Positions 47,854 to 59,878 of a stretch of DNA of 63,336 bases are shown here, piece by piece. Source of the stretch: Methylophaga sp. (GTDB taxonomy: Bacteria > Pseudomonadota > Gammaproteobacteria > Nitrosococcales > Methylophagaceae). Made by a program: the position numbers and the translations under genes. The stretch lies in contig NZSL01000002.1 of assembly GCA_002696735.1 (NCBI GenBank), forward strand, positions 1 through 63,336, read 5' to 3'. The stretch's first letter is position 1. Every line of letters starts with the position of its first letter. The notes beneath the pieces were generated by a model. It was not told the origin of the DNA and did no database searches. It saw only the letters and a list, made by a program, of their open reading frames with translations.

Positions 47854-48960
47854 TCAGTCTTCTACATACCCGGTTAATTCAAGTCCAAAACCAGAAACAC
47901 CGGTCAGCTTGGTTGGAGTACCAATCACCCGCATTTTACGTATCCCTAAATCTGCAAGGATCTGCGCGCCAACACCAAAGGTTCTCAGATCCCAGCTGGC
48001 TTTGAACGGTGCAGCTTCGCCTTGATCCTGCTGCTGATAACGGGCGATTTTTGCGGCCAGTTGTTTGTTCTGTTCTGGCTGTCTTAATACCACAAGCACA
48101 CCTTTTCCAGCTTGCTGAATTCGTTGCATCACATCCGGTAAAGGCCAATGGGTTGGTTCACGTTTCGATGCCAGTAAATCCCCTAAAGGATCGGCCATAT
48201 GCACACGTACTAATGTTTCCTGTTCTGCATTAATTTCGCCATATACTAACGCCAGATGGGTTTGACCACTTACATCATCCTGGTAACTGTGCAGAGTGAA
48301 ATCACCATATTCGGTGGGAAATTCACAGGTCGACATCGCTTTAATCGTCATTTCATTTTGCAGACGATAACTGATTAAATCTGCGATCGTGCCTATTTTA
48401 AGCTGATGGGTTTCGGCAAACTTTTCCAGATCCGGACGGCGGGCCATGGTGCCATCATCATTGAGAATTTCGACAATAACTGCGGCCGGCGTACAGCCTG
48501 CCAGATAAGCCAAATCACAACCTGCTTCTGTGTGTCCGGCACGAGTTAAAACGCCACCTGGTTGTGCTTTTAATGGAAAGATGTGTCCGGGTTGCACCAG
48601 ATCCTCAGGTTTAGCCTGAGGTGCGACGGCTTTTTGGATGGTTAATGCACGATCGGCTGCAGAAATACCAGTGGTCACGCCATCAGCCGCCTCAATTGAA
48701 ACAGTGAAGTTGGTGGCATAAGGTGTTTGATTATCGATCACCATAAGTGGCAGACGCAACTGACGGCAACGATCTTCAGTTAATGTGAGGCAAATCAATC
48801 CCCGACCGAATTTAGCCATAAAGTTAACGGCTTCAGCAGTAACTTTATCCGCCGCCATCACTAAATCGCCTTCATTTTCGCGATCTTCATCATCCATGAT
48901 GATGACCATTTTGCCTTGCTTGAGGTCGTCGATAATTTCCTGGGTGCTGTTGATTTGCAT
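47854..48960 (-). CDS. ribBA: 3,4-dihydroxy-2-butanone-4-phosphate synthase fused to a degenerate GTP cyclohydrolase II domain
   Basis: A 368-residue fusion. The RibB half (1-200) is intact: [38 protein letters not shown]. The RibA-like half (about 205-368) has lost the zinc cysteines; where RibA has GSLRCDCGxQL this chain reads [13 protein letters not shown]. The first half should still make the four-carbon unit for riboflavin, while GTP cyclohydrolase activity is doubtful and a separate ribA should exist elsewhere. This form is known as RibBX. Confidence 0.92.
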   Translation of the reverse strand: MQINSTQEIIDDLKQGKMVIIMDDEDRENEGDLVMAADKVTAEAVNFMAKFGRGLICLTLTEDRCRQLRLPLMVIDNQTPYATNFTVSIEAADGVTTGISAADRALTIQKAVAPQAKPEDLVQPGHIFPLKAQPGGVLTRAGHTEAGCDLAYLAGCTPAAVIVEILNDDGTMARRPDLEKFAETHQLKIGTIADLISYRLQNEMTIKAMSTCEFPTEYGDFTLHSYQDDVSGQTHLALVYGEINAEQETLVRVHMADPLGDLLASKREPTHWPLPDVMQRIQQAGKGVLVVLRQPEQNKQLAAKIARYQQQDQGEAAPFKASWDLRTFGVGAQILADLGIRKMRVIGTPTKLTGVSGFGLELTGYVED

Positions 48961-49602
48961 TTAGCGAATATAACCCTGTTGAGTGAGAAAATCCCGGCTG
49001 ATGGTGGAGCCAGTCTGAGGTAACAGACGTTCCAGATAACGGGCAATCAAATCCACTTCCAGATTGACCCGAGTGCCGGTTTGATAGTGTTGGATAATGG
49101 TTTCTTCAAGCGTATGCGGAATGATATTGATATCAAAACCTCCATCAAATACGCCATTCACGGTCAGACTGACCCCATCGATGGTAATTGAACCTTTTTC
49201 TGCAATATAACGCTCCAGCTCTGTCGGGACTTTTATCTTATATTGCCAGGAACGGGCCGAAGCCGTTTTACTGATCACTTCACCTAAACCATCAACATGC
49301 CCGCTAACCATATGACCGCCTAAACGATCCCCAACGGCAAGGGCTTTTTCAAGATTGGCTTCGCTACCCTTTTTTAATTGTCCCAGACTGGTTCGTTGTA
49401 GGGTCTCCTGAGAGACATCAAACTGTAAACTTCTGCTCGCCATTTCGACTACGGTTAAACACACACCATTGACCGCGATACTATCGCCCAGTTTTACGTC
49501 AGTCAGATCTAGTTTGGCCGGATCAATATGCAAACGAATATCACCGCCGCGTGATTCCAGTGATTTCAGCTGGCCTACGGCCGCGATAATACCTGTAAAC
49601 AT
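48961..49602 (-). CDS. ribE: Riboflavin synthase alpha chain RibE
   Basis: A 213-residue protein made of two lumazine-binding repeats (1-97 and 98-200). [11 protein letters not shown] starts it; [12 protein letters not shown] and [14 protein letters not shown] show the repeat. It dismutates two lumazine molecules to riboflavin. The stop abuts the ribBA start. ribH is not in the cluster. Confidence 0.95.
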   Translation of the reverse strand: MFTGIIAAVGQLKSLESRGGDIRLHIDPAKLDLTDVKLGDSIAVNGVCLTVVEMASRSLQFDVSQETLQRTSLGQLKKGSEANLEKALAVGDRLGGHMVSGHVDGLGEVISKTASARSWQYKIKVPTELERYIAEKGSITIDGVSLTVNGVFDGGFDINIIPHTLEETIIQHYQTGTRVNLEVDLIARYLERLLPQTGSTISRDFLTQQGYIR

Positions 49603-49604
49603 GT

Positions 49605-50702
49605 TTAAAAAGCCTCGTTGTACTCTGGGACTGCGGTAATACGCCAGTCCTGACCAATTGCCCGTATATCGGTAATGTGTAATTGAATATTTTGCGCCAT
49701 GCGATCCATGCCCGGTAAATGAAATACAGCTCTGGCCGCATCCCCCATCAGTTTTGGTGCCACATAAAAAATCATTTCATCAATTAATTGTGATCGTAAC
49801 AAAGCACCATTTAACACTGCACCTGCTTCGACCATTACTTCATTAATTTCACGCTTGGCCAATACAGCCAGCATACCGCTCAAATCAACCTGATTGTTTG
49901 GCGCAGGTAATACAATGGTTTCCACATCAGCGCGAACCATTCGCTCACAAGCGGTAAACAACAATACTTTAGCGTCATTGAGGATCCGGACTGAATTCGG
50001 CATACGCAGTTCACTGTCGACGACAACTTTTAGCGGCTGACGGATGCTCTCACCATGAGGATACCAGTCATCTACATGACGAACGTTAAGTAACGGGTCA
50101 TCTGCCAGTACCGTACCGACCCCTGTCAGGATCGCTGAGCTGCGAGCCCGGAGTTTCTGTACATCGGCACGCGCTTCAGCGCCAGTTATCCATTTACTTT
50201 CTCCTGAAGCCATTGCGGTGCGGCCATCAAGACTCATCGCCATTTTACTTCGTACATAGGGTCTGCCGAGGCGCATACGTTGAATGAAGCCTGGATTTAG
50301 TTGTTCCGCCTGAGATTGCAAAATCCCCTGATGAACTTCAATACCCGCGTGTTCAATACGCTGAATACCTGTTCCAGAAACAACCGGATTCGGATCAGTC
50401 ATTGCAACAAATAAACGTTTGACACCCGCACGGATTAATGCATCAGCACATGGCGGAGTTCGTCCAAAATGACTGCAGGGCTCAAGGGTTACATAACAAT
50501 CTGCACCTTCTGCATCATGTCCGGCATCATGCAGAGCATTTATCTCGGCATGTGCTTCTCCGGCACGATGGTGCCAACCCTGGCCGATTATCTGATCATT
50601 TTTTACAATCACACAGCCAACGCGAGGGTTTGGATCTGCTGTATATAATCCTTTCCAGGCAAGTTGTATTGCCTGTGCCATAAATTGTTCGTGTTGGCTC
50701 AT
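49605..50702 (-). CDS. ribD: Bifunctional riboflavin deaminase/reductase RibD
   Basis: A 365-residue fusion. The deaminase half has zinc ligands H51-A-E, C76 in LEPCSHFGRTPPC and C85. The reductase half (about 145-365) has RPYVRSKMAMSLDGRTA and SKWITGAEAR. It performs steps two and three of riboflavin synthesis. The ATG at 50702 has GGAGG eight bases upstream; the longer frame starts at GTG and would contain that site. No FMN riboswitch is visible upstream. Confidence 0.94.
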   Translation of the reverse strand: MSQHEQFMAQAIQLAWKGLYTADPNPRVGCVIVKNDQIIGQGWHHRAGEAHAEINALHDAGHDAEGADCYVTLEPCSHFGRTPPCADALIRAGVKRLFVAMTDPNPVVSGTGIQRIEHAGIEVHQGILQSQAEQLNPGFIQRMRLGRPYVRSKMAMSLDGRTAMASGESKWITGAEARADVQKLRARSSAILTGVGTVLADDPLLNVRHVDDWYPHGESIRQPLKVVVDSELRMPNSVRILNDAKVLLFTACERMVRADVETIVLPAPNNQVDLSGMLAVLAKREINEVMVEAGAVLNGALLRSQLIDEMIFYVAPKLMGDAARAVFHLPGMDRMAQNIQLHITDIRAIGQDWRITAVPEYNEAF

Positions 50703-50789
50703 TGGGAGTGCCTCCACAGATTAATGTTCGTTATGATTGTAATCGCATTCGAATGATGCGTTGGAACAAACTGGTGCTGACCGTAAGAT

Positions 50790-51263
50790 TCAGCTGTCTT
50801 TGTCAGATAATGCACGATTTTCCATACGTTCAATTTCTTCCCGAAACGCATTCACATCCTGAAAACTTCGATAAACAGATGCGAATCGGACATAAGCTAC
50901 TTCATCCAGTTCACGTAATGCATCCATTACCCAATCACCCACCAGACGACTTTGCACTTCTCTTTCACCCGTTGCCCATAAGCGTCGAGTGATAGTTTTT
51001 ACGGCATTATCAATAGCGTCAATGCTGACCGGGCGTTTTTCCAGGGCCCGCATAATGCCCGCGCGTAATTTATTTTCATCAAACGCTTCACGGGTGGCAT
51101 CACGCTTAATCAACCTTGGCAAACTCAGCTCAGCGGTTTCATAAGTGGTAAACCGCTCATTACATTCCTGACACATACGACGTCGTCGAATCGCATCTCC
51201 CTCAGAAGAAAGACGCGAATCGACGACTTTTGAATCTTCAGCTCCGCAAAACGGGCAACGCAT
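50790..51263 (-). CDS. nrdR: Transcriptional repressor NrdR
   Basis: A 157-residue regulator. The zinc ribbon cysteines are C3, C6, C31 and C34; an ATP-cone domain (about 47-137) follows. It senses ATP/dATP and represses ribonucleotide reductase genes. It lies between glyA and ribD, a common gammaproteobacterial placement. Confidence 0.95.
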   Translation of the reverse strand: MRCPFCGAEDSKVVDSRLSSEGDAIRRRRMCQECNERFTTYETAELSLPRLIKRDATREAFDENKLRAGIMRALEKRPVSIDAIDNAVKTITRRLWATGEREVQSRLVGDWVMDALRELDEVAYVRFASVYRSFQDVNAFREEIERMENRALSDKDS

Positions 51264-51277
51264 CAGTCAGCTCAAAC

Positions 51278-52516
51278 TTATGAATAAACTGGCAATCGTT
51301 TGCAGATCGTCATTACTTTGTCACGAATAGCTGCAATCACTTTTTCATCACCATGACTATCAATAACATCACACATCCAGCCTGCCAAATCGGTGCAATC
51401 CTGCTCGCTGAAGCCACGTGTTGTAACCGCAGGTGTTCCGACACGAATACCAGAGGTAACGAATGGTGATTGTGGATCATTAGGCACAGCATTTTTATTG
51501 ACCGTAATATGGGCATTACCCAACCAGGCATCAACTTCTTTACCAGTCAAACCAGCTTCAATAAAGCTGACCAGGAACAAATGGTCATCGGTTCCTTTAG
51601 AGACTACATCATAGCCACGTGCCATAAAGACTTTGGCCATCGCCTGGGCATTTTTCACAACTTGCTGTTGATAGGTTTTGAACTCCGGCAACATTGCTTC
51701 CTTGAAAGCAACTGCTTTTGCCGCAATGACATGCATTAATGGCCCACCCTGAAAACCAGGGAAAACGGCTGAGTTCAGCTTTTTCTCAATTTCAGGATTG
51801 GATTTGGCCAGAATCAGACCACCACGCGGGCCTCTTAATGTTTTGTGAGTCGTTGTGGTTGTCACATCAGCGATTTGGACCGGATTTGGATACAGGCCTG
51901 CAGCGACCAAGCCGGCAATATGAGCCATATCAACCAGTAAATATGCACCGACTGAATCCGCAATATCACGGAATTTTTGCCAGTCGATAATGCGAGAATA
52001 AGCCGAAAAACCGGCAACGATCAATTTAGGCTGATGTTCTTTTGCCAGTCGTTCAACTTCACTGTAATCAATTTCACCAGAAGCACTACTGATGCCATAA
52101 GCCACGGAGTTATAGATTTTGCCAGAAGCACTGACTTTTGCGCCATGAGTTAAATGACCACCGTGTGCGAGACTCATGCCCAGAATCATATCACCGGGTT
52201 GCAATAAAGCCAGATAAACTGCAGCATTGGCCTGTGAACCTGAATGTGGTTGCACGTTAGCGTAATCAGCACCGAATAAAGCTTTTGCTCGTTCAATAGC
52301 CAAATCTTCAGCGGTATCAACGTGTTCACAACCGCCATAGTAACGTTTACCGGGATAACCTTCTGCGTATTTGTTGGTTAACAATGAGCCCTGAGCTTCC
52401 ATCACCCGTGGGCTGGTATAGTTCTCAGAAGCAATTAATTCGATGTGATCTTCCTGACGCTGTTCTTCAGCAGAAATTGCCTGAAACAACTCGTCATCAA
52501 AATCAGCAATGCTCAT
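51278..52516 (-). CDS. glyA: Serine hydroxymethyltransferase GlyA
   Basis: A 412-residue PLP enzyme. [33 protein letters not shown], and the PLP lysine in [14 protein letters not shown] are present. It interconverts serine and glycine with tetrahydrofolate. The ATG at 52516 gives the standard N-terminus; the longer frame is rejected. No strong ribosome site is seen. It ends 14 bases before nrdR. Confidence 0.95.
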   Translation of the reverse strand: MSIADFDDELFQAISAEEQRQEDHIELIASENYTSPRVMEAQGSLLTNKYAEGYPGKRYYGGCEHVDTAEDLAIERAKALFGADYANVQPHSGSQANAAVYLALLQPGDMILGMSLAHGGHLTHGAKVSASGKIYNSVAYGISSASGEIDYSEVERLAKEHQPKLIVAGFSAYSRIIDWQKFRDIADSVGAYLLVDMAHIAGLVAAGLYPNPVQIADVTTTTTHKTLRGPRGGLILAKSNPEIEKKLNSAVFPGFQGGPLMHVIAAKAVAFKEAMLPEFKTYQQQVVKNAQAMAKVFMARGYDVVSKGTDDHLFLVSFIEAGLTGKEVDAWLGNAHITVNKNAVPNDPQSPFVTSGIRVGTPAVTTRGFSEQDCTDLAGWMCDVIDSHGDEKVIAAIRDKVMTICKRLPVYS

Positions 52517-52635
52517 GTTTTTTTTGTACACAGTTTTCCCCTGTAGCGGCTGTAAATGCCCGCATATTGTATCCCACAACGCACGTAGCATCTATGTAAG
52601 AATAGACTTTTTAATTCATCCAAACTGGAGTCATT

Positions 52636-53499
52636 ATGAAAATAGGTATTCTTGGTGGTGGCCTTATGGGAAATGCCCTGGCACAACACCTTCTCACCCA
52701 ACAATGTGAGTTGAGTATTTACAATAGAAGTATTGAAAAAATTGCAGATTTAAACACACATGGCGCCCGTATCTGTAGTGCTGCCAGTGAAGCTGTTGAA
52801 AAAAGCGAGATTATCGTTTTACTGTTAAGCGATGCCGATGCTATTGCTACCGTTTTGGACAGTGTTGCGCCCGGCGCATTTATGGATAAGTTGTTTATCC
52901 AAATGGGTACGATCGCACCACAACAGTCGCAGCACATTGAACACCAGCTAAACAATGCCGGTGCAGAATATCTTGAGTGCCCGGTCTTAGGAAGTTTGCC
53001 AGAAGCGCGAAGCGGCAAACTGATTCTGATGGCAGCTGGAACAGAGGATAATTATCAACAGGCGCTTCCTTTATTAAAAATGATTGGCGAAACGCCTCGA
53101 TATATTGGAAGGACTGGCCAGGCAGCGACCATTAAGCTAGCGTTGAATCAATTAATTGCTGGCCTTACAGCAACCTTTTCATTAAGTCTGGCCTTGATTG
53201 AAGAGAATGGGATTGACGTTGATCAATTTATGCAGATTTTGCGTGAAAGTGCTTTATATGCTCCAACCTTTGATAAAAAGCTGGATCGTATGCGCAATCG
53301 TGATTTCAGCGATCCTAATTTCCCGACCAAACATCTTGCAAAAGATACTCGTTTATTTCTCGAGGTTGGGGAGCAACTTCGTCTTGATACCAGTGCATTA
53401 GAAGGTATCAGTCGATTACTGGATAAAACAATTGCTATGGGTCTGGAGAATACTGATTATTCGGCAATATATGCCGCGATTTCACCTGATAGAAAATAA
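52636..53499 (+). CDS. NAD(P)-dependent beta-hydroxyacid dehydrogenase
   Basis: A 287-residue two-domain protein. Rossmann motif GILGGGLMG (4-12), substrate motif CPVLGSLPEARSGKL (115-129) and catalytic K167 in TIKLALNQ place it in the 3-hydroxyisobutyrate dehydrogenase family. The CPVLGS variant resembles glyoxylate or succinic-semialdehyde reductases more than the classic DAPVSGG form. The substrate is open. GGAGTC lies before the ATG. It is the only plus-strand gene in this part. Confidence 0.88.
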   Translation: MKIGILGGGLMGNALAQHLLTQQCELSIYNRSIEKIADLNTHGARICSAASEAVEKSEIIVLLLSDADAIATVLDSVAPGAFMDKLFIQMGTIAPQQSQHIEHQLNNAGAEYLECPVLGSLPEARSGKLILMAAGTEDNYQQALPLLKMIGETPRYIGRTGQAATIKLALNQLIAGLTATFSLSLALIEENGIDVDQFMQILRESALYAPTFDKKLDRMRNRDFSDPNFPTKHLAKDTRLFLEVGEQLRLDTSALEGISRLLDKTIAMGLENTDYSAIYAAISPDRK

Positions 53500-53510
53500 T
53501 TCCATGATCA

Positions 53511-53537
53511 AAAACGCCCTCTGTTAGAGGGCGTTTT
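53511..53537. terminator. Bidirectional intrinsic terminator
   Basis: AAAACGCCCTCT (53511-53522) pairs with AGAGGGCGTTTT (53526-53537) around a three-base loop. It lies between the convergent dehydrogenase and purA genes and has T-rich ends in both directions. Confidence 0.9.
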
Positions 53538-53557
53538 GATAAGGCTTACAACAGGAA

Positions 53558-56036
<2,479 letters not shown>

Positions 56037-56041
56037 GTAAA

Positions 56042-56239
56042 TTAATTAACCCAGTATAAAATCAACAGGCCAGCCAGCATACTCAGCAATCCTGTTATGC
56101 GTATTTGCTGATCCGTCATTGTGGCAATTTGGAGTATGGCTCGCCTTAATGCTGTGGGATTAACAAACGGCAAAATCCCTTCTATGATCAACATTAATGC
56201 GGTGGCGAGCCATAGACTCTGAATCAGTGAGTCACTCAC
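56042..56239 (-). CDS. Small DUF2065 membrane protein (YjeT-like)
   Basis: A 65-residue protein with two membrane helices and the conserved LMLIIEGILPFVNPTALRRAI. Its function is unknown, but the gene is found next to hflC across gammaproteobacteria. The start overlaps the hflC stop by four bases. Confidence 0.88.
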   Translation of the reverse strand: MSDSLIQSLWLATALMLIIEGILPFVNPTALRRAILQIATMTDQQIRITGLLSMLAGLLILYWVN

Positions 56240-57108
56240 TGTTCCAATGTATTCAAGTCACTAAAACTGCTGAAGAAATCGCCTTTCGGTTCAATGACCA
56301 GCATGTCATCTCCTTGGAAGATATGCTTGTATGCACCTAAACGGCGATAGAATGAATAAAAATTCTCATTCTGACCATACGCATCGGCATAAATTTGGGT
56401 TGCAATCGCATCACCTTCACCACGTAACATTTCTGATTGGCGATTTGCCTCAGCCAGTATTACGGTACGTTGTCTGTCTGCATCTGAACGGATTTTTTCA
56501 GCTTCTTCTGCACCGCGTGACCGTAAATCTTTCGCTACCCTTTCACGTTCAGCTTCCATCCGCGTGTAAACCGATGAACTTACTTCAGTAGGCAAATCAA
56601 TACGCTTAATGCGGACATTAACAACCTCAATACCAAACTCGTTTGAAATCCTGTTTGCTTCATCCATCAAGCCACTGACCATCTCAGAACGCTCACCAGA
56701 AACCACTTCCTGAATCGTGCGGCGCCCAAATTCGGCACGTAGCCCATCTTTGATAATCTGGGATATGCGTAATTTGGCGCTTTCTTCATCTCCACCCATC
56801 GAAGTGAAGTAATCAGCAACATTTGAAATACGCCATAGGACAAAAGAATCCACAATAACGTTTTTCTTTTCGCCGGTCAGGTATCGTGCTGGTGTGGCAT
56901 CAAGACTGAGAATACGACCATCAAAACGACGAACTTCATTCACAAATGGAATTTTGAAATGAATACCCGGCTCAAAGTCAGCATGTTCAATTTGACCTAA
57001 ACGAAGCAATATAACGCGCTCACGTTCATCCACAAAGAAGATGGCAGAACTCATCGTGATCAATGCCAGGACAACAATAAAAATAATTGTAGTAAATTTA
57101 GAACTCAT
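56236..57108 (-). CDS. hflC: Protease modulator HflC
   Basis: A 290-residue SPFH protein: N-terminal membrane anchor (6-25), then the SPFH domain with FVDERERVILLRLGQ and EVVNVRIKRIDLP, and a long coiled coil rich in Glu and Arg. With HflK it forms the periplasmic complex that surrounds FtsH and limits its proteolysis. It is two bases after hflK. Confidence 0.94.
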   Translation of the reverse strand: MSSKFTTIIFIVVLALITMSSAIFFVDERERVILLRLGQIEHADFEPGIHFKIPFVNEVRRFDGRILSLDATPARYLTGEKKNVIVDSFVLWRISNVADYFTSMGGDEESAKLRISQIIKDGLRAEFGRRTIQEVVSGERSEMVSGLMDEANRISNEFGIEVVNVRIKRIDLPTEVSSSVYTRMEAERERVAKDLRSRGAEEAEKIRSDADRQRTVILAEANRQSEMLRGEGDAIATQIYADAYGQNENFYSFYRRLGAYKHIFQGDDMLVIEPKGDFFSSFSDLNTLEQ

Positions 57109-57110
57109 GA

Positions 57111-58325
57111 TTAACGTCCTCCCCGGCTACGTGATCCATCTTGATCAGAAGAACTTGTTGTGGATGTAGTGGTGCTATTACCCGTTGTCGGGTAATTCAA
57201 GTTATTTAAATCTACACGAGGAGCATTACCACCACTGCTACGCATTCTATCCAATGGCAAGTAAAGAACATTGTTTCCACCGCTATCAATATCTACCATT
57301 ACTTTCTGACTGCGACTGTAGACAGATTCCATAGCATCAATATAGAGACGTTCCTGGGTGATTAACGGGGCTTTCTCGTATTCGGTCATAACCTGAACAA
57401 AACGACTGGCTTCACCATTTGCTTTGGCAACCACCTGACTCTTGTAAGCTTCAGCTTCCTGAATATCACGGAAGGCCTGCCCGCGAGCCCTTGGGATAAT
57501 ATCATTTGCGTAGGCTTCAGCTTCATTCTTCTGTCTGACTTCATCTTCACGTGCTTTGACCACGTCTGCAAAAGCTGACTGAACCTGCTCAGGCGGTTGA
57601 ACATCCTGCATACTGACACTGGTAACTGTCAAACCGGTAGCGTGAGCATCCAGCATGGCTTGCAAGCGTTGCTCAGTCCGAGTGGCAACTTCACTCCGCC
57701 CCTCAGTTAATACAAAGTCCATTGTCGATTGCCCAACAACTTCACGAACAGCACTTTCCATCATCTGACGGAGAATGGTGTCTGGAGTACGAACATTAAA
57801 CAAATACTGCGCAGCATCGTTAATGCGATATTGGCCAGCAATCTTTAAGTCGACAATATTTTCGTCATTCGTCAACATCAAAGACTCAGACAAAACATTA
57901 CTTTCTGGTCTGCCACCTGCAGAACGATAACCAATCTCAACAGAACGTATTTTTGCAACATCAACCACTTCAACTTTATCGATTGGATAAGGGAAATGCC
58001 AGTGAGGACCAGGCATAGCTGTGTGACTGTATTGACCAAAACGTAAAACCACACCGCGCTCGGCTGGTTCGACAATATAAATTCCAGATAGCAACCAAAC
58101 CAGTAAAATAATAGCGGCGATTAAGCCAGCGCCGATTGAACCGGCTTTATTATTATTGCCTTCTGGCGGTTGAGTATTATTTCCACCACCTTTGCCACCA
58201 AACATTCCGGCAAACTTACGCTGTAGGTTTTTTACTACTTCATCAAGATCAGGGGGGCCATCATTGCCACCACCACGCTTACCCCATGGGTCTTTATCAC
58301 CACTACCGGGTTCATTCCAAGCCAT
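57111..58325 (-). CDS. hflK: Protease modulator HflK
   Basis: A 404-residue SPFH protein. MAWNEPGSGDKDPWGKRGG is the typical HflK start and has GGAG upstream. The glycine/asparagine-rich cytoplasmic segment is followed by a membrane helix (about 65-85), the SPFH domain and a coiled coil. A Ser/Thr/Gly-rich tail ends the chain. Partner of HflC in the FtsH complex. Confidence 0.94.
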   Translation of the reverse strand: MAWNEPGSGDKDPWGKRGGGNDGPPDLDEVVKNLQRKFAGMFGGKGGGNNTQPPEGNNNKAGSIGAGLIAAIILLVWLLSGIYIVEPAERGVVLRFGQYSHTAMPGPHWHFPYPIDKVEVVDVAKIRSVEIGYRSAGGRPESNVLSESLMLTNDENIVDLKIAGQYRINDAAQYLFNVRTPDTILRQMMESAVREVVGQSTMDFVLTEGRSEVATRTEQRLQAMLDAHATGLTVTSVSMQDVQPPEQVQSAFADVVKAREDEVRQKNEAEAYANDIIPRARGQAFRDIQEAEAYKSQVVAKANGEASRFVQVMTEYEKAPLITQERLYIDAMESVYSRSQKVMVDIDSGGNNVLYLPLDRMRSSGGNAPRVDLNNLNYPTTGNSTTTSTTSSSDQDGSRSRGGR

Positions 58326-58383
58326 GTACCGCTCCAAAATTTAATTTATGATTTTCAATGTGGAAACCGAATGAATCTATTTT

Positions 58384-58418
58384 ACGGACATGGTTGCCGA
58401 TAGCAACCAAAAGTCCGT
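58384..58418. other. Hairpin between hflX and hflK
   Basis: ACGGAC/GTCCGT (58384-58389 with 58413-58418) encloses GGTTGC/GCAACC (58392-58397 with 58403-58408). It starts one base after the hflX stop. The T-rich side lies on the plus strand, where there is no upstream gene, so it is more likely an RNA processing or stability element within the operon than a terminator. Confidence 0.6.
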
Positions 58419-58419
58419 T

Positions 58420-59565
58420 TTAATTGACTGATTCAATCGCTGAGAGTTGCTCAGGAAAATATTCTTGTAATGCCATCCTCAATAGATCCAAGCCTTCACC
58501 TGTTTGCGCAGAAAGCCAGATACGACGTATTTTTCCTTGCTGATCCCGTTCAATTTTCGGCTGAACATTTTCCAGGCGATCAATTTTGTTATAAATAATC
58601 AATTGCGGTAACTCGTCAGCACCTATCTGTTGCAGGACATCGTCAACATGTTTCATCAACTCATCCCTGTCGAGTGCAGCGGCATCTACAACATGTAACA
58701 ACAGAGAAGCATCCCGTGTTTCTTCCAAAGTGGAACTGAAAGACTCAACTAAATCATGGGGAAGCTGACGAATGAATCCGACTGTGTCAGCAATTATCAG
58801 AGGTTCAGTTTCCGCTAATCTTAATCGGCGTAACGTGGGATCCAACGTAGCGAATAAACGATCGTCAGCATAAACATCAGCAGCCGTCATTCGATTGAAA
58901 AGTGTTGATTTTCCTACGTTGGTATAACCGACCAAAGAAATAACCGGCACACCGGCACGTTGTCTTGAGCGTCTTCCCTGATCTCGTTGTGAACGCACTT
59001 TATCAAGGCGCTTCTTAAGGGATTTGATGCGTTGTCCAAGCAGCCTTCTATCTGTTTCTAACTGAGTTTCACCGGGACCACGTAAACCAATACCCCCTTT
59101 TTGTCTTTCCAAGTGAGTCCATCCACGAACCAGCCGTGTGGAAAGGTGCTGCAATTGTGCGAGTTCTACCTGAAGTTTACCTTCATGTGAGCGGGCTCTT
59201 CGAGCGAAAATATCCAGAATCAGACCGGTGCGGCCTAATACACGGCATTTTAACCGCTGTTCAAGATTACGTTCCTGACTGGGAGAGAGTTCGTGGTTAA
59301 AAATCACTACCGCAGCATCATTGGCTGCTACAAGTTCAGCTATTTCTTCTACCTTGCCTGAACCGGCGAAGTACTTTGAATCAGGCCGCTGACGTTTGCC
59401 ATGCACTACGGCTGAAATATTGGTACCTGTTGAATTAACCAATTCAAGGAATTCCTGTTGTTTTTCATCAAATCCCCGATCATTAAAATCAAGGTGAACT
59501 AAAACAACGGATTCCTGTTCGGAATTCTCTTCAAAAGCTGCATTGCTATCAGGCCGATCAAACAA
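58420..59565 (-). CDS. hflX: GTPase HflX
   Basis: A 381-residue GTPase. The N-terminal HflX domain has KYFAGSGKVEEI and ELSPSQERNLE; the G domain begins SLVGYTNVGKSTLFN and has DTVGFIRQLPHDLV and NKID. HflX splits stalled ribosomes after stress. It follows hfq by 13 bases. Confidence 0.94.
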   Translation of the reverse strand: MFDRPDSNAAFEENSEQESVVLVHLDFNDRGFDEKQQEFLELVNSTGTNISAVVHGKRQRPDSKYFAGSGKVEEIAELVAANDAAVVIFNHELSPSQERNLEQRLKCRVLGRTGLILDIFARRARSHEGKLQVELAQLQHLSTRLVRGWTHLERQKGGIGLRGPGETQLETDRRLLGQRIKSLKKRLDKVRSQRDQGRRSRQRAGVPVISLVGYTNVGKSTLFNRMTAADVYADDRLFATLDPTLRRLRLAETEPLIIADTVGFIRQLPHDLVESFSSTLEETRDASLLLHVVDAAALDRDELMKHVDDVLQQIGADELPQLIIYNKIDRLENVQPKIERDQQGKIRRIWLSAQTGEGLDLLRMALQEYFPEQLSAIESVN

Positions 59566-59578
59566 TCAATAAACTCCC

Positions 59579-59803
59579 TTATTCTTCTTGGGTTATCTGA
59601 ACATTTCTTGCAGGAACAATAGTCGAAATGGCATGTTTATAGACCATTTGATTCACTGAGTTTTTCAGTAAAATGACAAATTGATCGAAGGAATCAATCT
59701 GACCCTGTAGTTTAATGCCATTGACCAGATATATTGAAACTGAAACATTTTCTCGACGTAATGCGTTTAAAAAAGGATCCTGCAAGGATTGGGCTTTGGC
59801 CAT
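59579..59803 (-). CDS. hfq: RNA chaperone Hfq
   Basis: A 74-residue Sm-like protein. [35 protein letters not shown] and the Sm2 motif [10 protein letters not shown] are present. The C-terminal tail is short, unlike the enterobacterial protein. The ATG at 59803 has GGAG upstream. It binds small RNAs and mRNAs as a hexamer. Confidence 0.96.
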   Translation of the reverse strand: MAKAQSLQDPFLNALRRENVSVSIYLVNGIKLQGQIDSFDQFVILLKNSVNQMVYKHAISTIVPARNVQITQEE

Positions 59804-59878
59804 TGTCGACTCCATCGTTGTTATTATTGTTAAATTTCAAATAGTATATTAGGCATTCTAAAAGGCTGCACAGAATCG

